From the NCBI GenBank assembly GCA_024336345.1, contig JANFOG010000001.1:3472001-3536000 (forward strand): a stretch of DNA of 64,000 nt. The letters are read 5' to 3'. The DNA is from Mariannaea sp. PMI_226. Lineage: Eukaryota > Ascomycota > Sordariomycetes > Hypocreales > Nectriaceae. The translations under genes were made by a program, and so were the position numbers. This document shows positions 59,642-64,000 of the stretch, piece after piece. The notes below the pieces were generated by a model. It was not told the DNA's origin and ran no database searches. It worked only from the letters and a program-made list of their open reading frames with translations. Within the stretch, counting starts at the first letter, position 1, and the number at the start of each line of letters is the position of its first letter.

Positions 59642-61085
59642 TCACTGTCTTTCATTGCTCAGGTGCTTCCGCTCATTGATGCCGCGGAATGCTCGCTTGC
59701 CCACCTCATAACTGCTGATCATGATGGCGCAAGCAGGGGCCACTTTGAGGGTTCTTGGAATCCAACCCCTCCAAAGACCGGCAATGCCCTCCGTCTGGAA
59801 AATGTGCAACAAGAGACGCATCATATTACGCTCCTCTGGCGCTCGGCTGGCTGCGCTTCGTCCTAGAGAATCGCCCTGACTCTGGTAGGTCTGCGTACGA
59901 GTCTTGCCAACATCGAATGGCATCGTCACAATGGATGCAAAAGATCCGGACAAGGCTCCAGCCGCAAAACTGTCCACGAAGGTTTCCGTGTGGTTTTCGT
60001 GGTTCTGGGATCTTCGCCTGGCTTCAGAACCATTTTCGTCCCTTGAAAAGCTGTGACCCTGGCGCTGCTCACGTAGGTCGGTAAGTTTGGACCTGACTGT
60101 CTCGTAACCAAGCCAGTATAGGCCTGAAAAGGGAACATCTCGCCAGAGCGTCAGGGTGAGACCCTTCCAGAGAGCGGTGTAACCTTGTGTTCCCACCATT
60201 TGCTTAATGTCCTTGAAGGCCTCGACTAGGTGGTTTGTTGTCCCTGATCCTGATGCCGCTTGCATCCGCGTGCGAACGAGCTCGATGGGACCTACAGTAG
60301 TAGCAGCCAAGATACGAGCTGCCGAGCCTGCCGTCAGAGGAGCTGAGGAATCAGAGAAACCTCGAAAGGGGCTTCGAGAGTTGAATCGTAACCAATCGTA
60401 ACCGGTAAAGTAGATAATGTTGGATGGAACGGCCATAACGAGAGTGGGCGACAGACCCCTCCAGAGCGTCGTTACACCTTCATTGCGGGCAATTTTTCGT
60501 AGGCCGTCTAATGTTGAACTAAATGTGCGACGTTGAACCTCCTCGACGGCGCATTCGGCGGCAGATGGTGCTGCTGCGATGCCTTCCATTCGTGGCGTGG
60601 CGAGGCAGAAGTCGGCGTTGCCACCGGCGAAGAAGACTTCTCGACAGCATGAAGTGATGCCGAGCTCAGCAGTTTGGGCAGGCGTGAGGGAAGTGGTTGT
60701 TATGGCGAGCTTTGCAAAGTCGACATTCGGGCGGGGGATCGTCTGGGACTGGAGGCGTACACGAACGACATCGAGGGGAGTGACTGAGGGAAAGATTGGT
60801 TGTTAGTATCATGCCGTAGACTGAGCAGTAAAGGTTGCGCAGAAAAAACATACCAAGCAATGAAGTCAGTAGGCTTCCCGACATGGCTGAAATCATCTTC
60901 TGGGAAGCCGTAATATCGCCAATGTCCGCCTGGCTTAGTGGTGGAGTGCCGGAGCTCTCGGCGCGGCTGCCGCTATTGCGGCCTGTATCGACCATATTGG
61001 CCGCCGTGTACTCGTCGTCGGCGTTTGGAATGTTTTGGCGATGGATATCAAGGCCACTGGAACGATTTAGGTCGTCGAACGGCAT
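59642..61085 (-). CDS. MTM1: Mitochondrial carrier MTM1 / SLC25A39-40
   Basis: Two exons on the minus strand, 61085-60854 and 60783-59642, with a 70-nt intron; about 457 residues. Three carrier repeats carry the signature PxDxxR/K or variants: TPLDVVRVRLQS, VGPIELVRTRM and TMPFDVGKTRT. Each is followed later by a GLWRG-type motif (TLWRGLSP, ALWKGLTL, GLWRGWIP). A Cys-rich insert in repeat 1 (GITSCCREVFFAGG ... FCLATPR) is typical of the SLC25A39/SLC25A40/Mtm1 subgroup. Those carriers are needed for mitochondrial glutathione import, and yeast mutants misload Mn superoxide dismutase. The start MPFDDLNRSSGLDIH is the first ATG in the open frame. Confidence 0.93.
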
Positions 61086-61374
61086 GGTATGTGGTACCGG
61101 TTGTGTCAAAGAGGTGGTGGTGGAAGAAGAGGAGGGTTGGTGGCGGATAGTAGTAGAAGTGGATGCGCCGTTAGAGGAAGTGTCAATCAAGGTCAAAGCA
61201 TGCGTATCTCGAAGGACAAAAAATGGAGTAGGGAATAGGAAGGGTTTTGTCGGGGGAATATGACTCGATGATAAAGACGAATGTGATGTGCGAGAATCTT
61301 TTTCTGAGTTGAAAGCGTCGCCGATGTTACCTCCGGACTTCCTTTCCCGTCTGTTCTAGGTGGAAATGTCTTAC

Positions 61375-61620
61375 TTTATTGTAAGACTCGTCCAGGTCCC
61401 ATCCAGTTTTGAGAAAAAGCCGGTCGAGGTCGGGGTCGGGCTGTCGGCTACTCTCGTCTTTTTGTGGGTTTGGAACCGTCACCACGAAGCTGCCCGCGAT
61501 CCACTTTCGCGCTAGAAGCAGCTGCGAAATACGGAGTGCGAGGAACGCTGCGGTCGGTTTGTCTTGATGATGTGAAACAATGAGAGAGGAGGAATTGAGC
61601 GCTTTCAACGGGTAGATGGT
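61375..61620 (-). CDS. Possible internal exon of an unrecognised small gene
   Basis: A minus-strand frame with C/G-rich third positions encodes IYPLKALNSSSLIVSHHQD, a predicted helix SQLLLARKWIAGSF and a charged tail to LDESYNK. A consensus donor GTAAGA follows at 61374, and CTCAAG upstream could be an acceptor near 61622. There is no ATG in frame after the stop, so an upstream exon would be needed; one near 61860 (starting MDWKVPVPYP) is possible but I could not join it in frame. It may instead be part of the MTM1 leader. I do not recognise any family. Confidence 0.25.
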
Positions 61621-61728
61621 TCTTGAGCCAAATTAGGGGCAGCCAAATTTGTCATTAGGTCATAGCCAAGGATGTTTGCGATGTGAGCTTCTAATACGTA
61701 ATGCCGTATTTTCTCGGTTTTTTCCTTC

Positions 61729-61743
61729 TTTTTTTTTTTTTTT
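61729..61743. repeat. Poly-T homopolymer
   Basis: Fifteen consecutive T on the plus strand within the MTM1/F-box spacer. Confidence 0.85.
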
Positions 61744-62688
61744 GGGTGCCCCGAAACTCGGGTTTACTGGCGGCGTCGGAGCGTCGGCGGCAAATTTCAC
61801 GTAAGTAGCTCTTCCCTTCCTCAAGAAGGTTGGGTAAGGAACTGGCACCTTCCAGTCCATTGAAAGTCACAGGTGAGTCTGTTTTGTAGGGGCATGATGT
61901 CATTCTGTATTGTGATTGGTCCGAGCTAGACCCACCTGCTGGGAAACTGGCCAGCTGCTTCCTCCCTCTTGTTGCAGGTGCGGATCTGATAATGCAGATA
62001 ACGCACTCTCGTTATGTAGATTAGATCAACATTTGTTGATTACTGATGATTCTGCCACCACTCTGCACGCCCAGTTTGAATGATTAGTCAGTCTTCACGC
62101 CCTTAATGACATCAAGCAAGGTAAATTTGTCGTCTTGCACTAGCAGACAATATAAAATATTTTCATTTTCTGATGTGATCAGATATTATGCCCGCTTTCA
62201 TATTGAATATGCTTGATTGAATGTATCCACCTTCAAGGATATACTGTAGTTAGTGCTATAGGGATGGATTACCAAGCATCTAGTCCAAGACTTGCTCTGA
62301 TGAAACATAAAACAAGATGACTTCTGATTGAACAGGAACAGAGGCAACGAGGCCATAAATAGGGCGGCTCCATTCTAGACTCAAATGTCTGAATGGATAG
62401 CAAAAGCAATGTGCTTACAGTGGTACATATGGTACTGTGTACCGTATTAGTCGCTGTTTTATTCGCCACAGTACAAATAGCGCCAACTGGTACTGTAACA
62501 ATGAGTTGACCCAGCTCTCCGTCTGACTCTTATCGGCATGTCGGCATGGGGACAGCTGTTCAGCTTGTAACGCGTACCTAGTGCGCAGCGTGCGGCATGA
62601 GGCGTACTTGGCAAGTAATCATTAATTTATTGCGGCATCTCATTAGGTAGTTATTGAGGGAAGGGGAGGCATTAATGGAGGCACTAAT

Positions 62689-62697
62689 TACTCCGTA
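62689..62697. repeat. Dispersed motif TACTCCGTA
   Basis: A full copy of the 9-mer TACTCCGTA (reverse complement TACGGAGTA), which also occurs complete at 3497 and 5828 and with one mismatch at several other intergenic places. Confidence 0.7.
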
Positions 62698-63124
62698 AAG
62701 TACCTAACTACTTACCTACCTGTCCATATACCGTTCCTTCGGTAGTCCGTACAGTACAAAGAATAGGTGCATCCATACTAACGACTCCATAATAATGATT
62801 TATCAATGGAGTAAAGCTCTTCCCCGCCATTCAACCAATCCCCGCTCTCCCTCTCTCTCTCGCCTTGCAATACCTTCACATCCTCTTCCGCCTTCTCTGA
62901 CTCCTACGGCGACATACCTCCTCCCTAGACCCCTGTATCCTTACCGCCTCGCACTTCTCTCCACAACAACTCGTCTACTTGAGGTAGGAAACAGAGGGAA
63001 AGAAATACAAATCCGTATCCCGTGGGATGTAAATCATGAATTCGTTGTAGATTAGTATCTTCATTCTTCCGTCGGACCTACCGGACATATACCTAATCGC
63101 TGCACTTCGTTTGTCTTGACCATC

Positions 63125-64000
63125 ATGTCTTCGTCGCCATCATCATCCGCCCGAAGCGGCAAGCTCACCTCCGAGCTCGAGTCGTTCCGCGAGCAATGGC
63201 TCTCGGATATCCAGCACCAACATGAGCATGACCAACCTCAAGCTCCTCAAGCTCCACAGGCTCCTCAGGCTTCTCAGCCTCCTCGAGCCGCTCAATCCCC
63301 CACTCGGCACCGCCGCCCGTCAATTGTCACTGGGCCCCCCTCCCATCGCCGGCTTCCGTCAACCTCAGCGCAGTCAACTAAGAAGTCAGGCAAGCCAACG
63401 GCCAATGTGGATGAAGCAGAAGATGATTACGTTGAAAGTCAAGCCTTTGATGAGCCCGCACCGCCAGCTCATGTTAGACATGAAGTCCGCGGTGGTGTTT
63501 CGACGAAGAAGAAACTCGTCACAGCTCTTGATCATTACGAGGAGGCCATGGCCAAGGAGGCGCAAGGTAACATGGGTGACAGCCTCAAGCTCTATCGCAT
63601 AGCCTATCGAGTATGAAACCTTTTCACTCTACCGTAGTATCAAGTAGTGTATGCTGACATCCCGCTTCTAGATGGACAATAGTGTGGATAGACGGTATCG
63701 TGAGAAGCACCCCCCCAAGACGATACCTTCAGCTCACCCTGACGGCACTTCCACCATCATCAACAACACAACTACCCCGGCCAATTTGGCCAACGCAACA
63801 GCATCCACCACTGACAAACCTGATGATGAATCTCGGCCTCTTTCCATTACTGAACTCATCACCAGCTTTTCCTCTCTCAAGATTGAGCCTGTTCCTCCCG
63901 AGGTTGAGGGAATGCCCCAGCCACCGTGTCCACTGGCTAATCTCCCTGAGGAGATACTCATCCATATTCTCCATGAAGTGGCCATCGCCGACGTCGCCAA
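63125..64000 (+). CDS. F-box protein, FBXO9/Pof7/Hrt3 type (5' part)
   Basis: Exons 63125-63610 and 63672 to the window end, a 61-nt intron, and at least 271 residues; the 3' end is cut off by the window. After a Ser/Gln/Pro-rich start with a QAPQAPQAPQASQ repeat (about residues 40-53), a TPR-like helical pair appears (ALDHYEEAMAKEAQGNMGDS, then LKLYRIAYRMD). An F-box follows near residue 250 (LANLPEEILIHILHEVAIAD). This order matches human FBXO9, fission yeast Pof7 and yeast Hrt3, substrate receptors of SCF ubiquitin ligases. The ATG at 63125 follows an in-frame non-ATG extension of three codons. Confidence 0.87.

Larger units (their letters stand above)
61086..63124. other. Spacer between MTM1 and the F-box gene
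   Basis: Divergent promoter region of about 2 kb, with one doubtful small exon on the minus strand (listed apart). It has a poly-T run at 61729-61743, a TACTCCGTA motif at 62689-62697, CTACTTACCTACC at about 62708-62720, and a C/T-rich leader before the F-box gene. Confidence 0.5.

Overview
The window is nuclear DNA from a filamentous ascomycete, most likely a sordariomycete and perhaps Hypocreales. The class-level guess rests on protein resemblance and I could not test it. Support for a fungus: genes are split by mostly 50-155 nt GT-AG introns with CTAAC-like branch sites; there is a Zn(II)2Cys6 regulator, a DUF7707-type GPI-anchored wall protein and a PX protein of the Ypt35 type; intergenic spacers are long and pyrimidine-rich. 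I see no prokaryotic, viral or transposon genes, no CRISPR array, and no rRNA or tRNA that I could support.

Layout. 1-6.5 kb: a secreted GPI-anchored DUF7707 protein (-), then a 4.7 kb gene-free spacer. 6.5-12.4 kb: YPT35 (+), an IQ-motif protein related to plant IQM proteins (+) and a SAS4-domain protein (+). 13.4-24.6 kb: the general transcription factor TAF2 (+) and the co-repressor SIN3 (+). 25.4-32.1 kb: ERG10 acetoacetyl-CoA thiolase (-) divergent from the U5 snRNP GTPase SNU114 (+). 35.2-36.1 kb: CIA2, a cytosolic Fe-S targeting factor (-). 36.1-43.5 kb: the largest gene-free stretch, ending in the long CT-rich leader of a Zn2Cys6 transcription factor (43.5-46.6 kb, +). 47.4-49.7 kb: a mitochondrial TMEM70-like membrane protein (-) and a thioredoxin-fold protein (-). 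51.9-56.5 kb: a ZIP metal transporter (+) convergent with a 2-oxoglutarate/Fe(II) oxygenase (-), which is divergent from an FRG1-like protein (+). 57.4-61.1 kb: WDR89 (-) and the mitochondrial carrier MTM1/SLC25A39 (-). 61.3-61.6 kb: a doubtful small exon (-). 63.1 kb to the end: a truncated FBXO9/Pof7-like F-box gene (+).

Most genes are conserved housekeeping functions. SAS4, TAF2 and SIN3 form a co-oriented run of chromatin and transcription genes. CIA2, the ZIP transporter, the 2OG oxygenase and MTM1 all depend on metals, but they are spread out and need not be co-regulated.

I found no convincing new multi-gene system. The best leads are in gene structure: a GC-AG intron in the oxygenase, a 31-nt intron (or an alternative in-frame 70-nt one) in the zinc-cluster regulator, unusually long introns in SIN3 (533 nt, with a possible poison exon) and SNU114 (616 nt), uORFs before three genes, and dispersed TACGGAGTA and TACCTACC/CCTAGG motifs between genes. 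All exon borders were read by eye from splice signals, reading frame and family resemblance, without transcript data.
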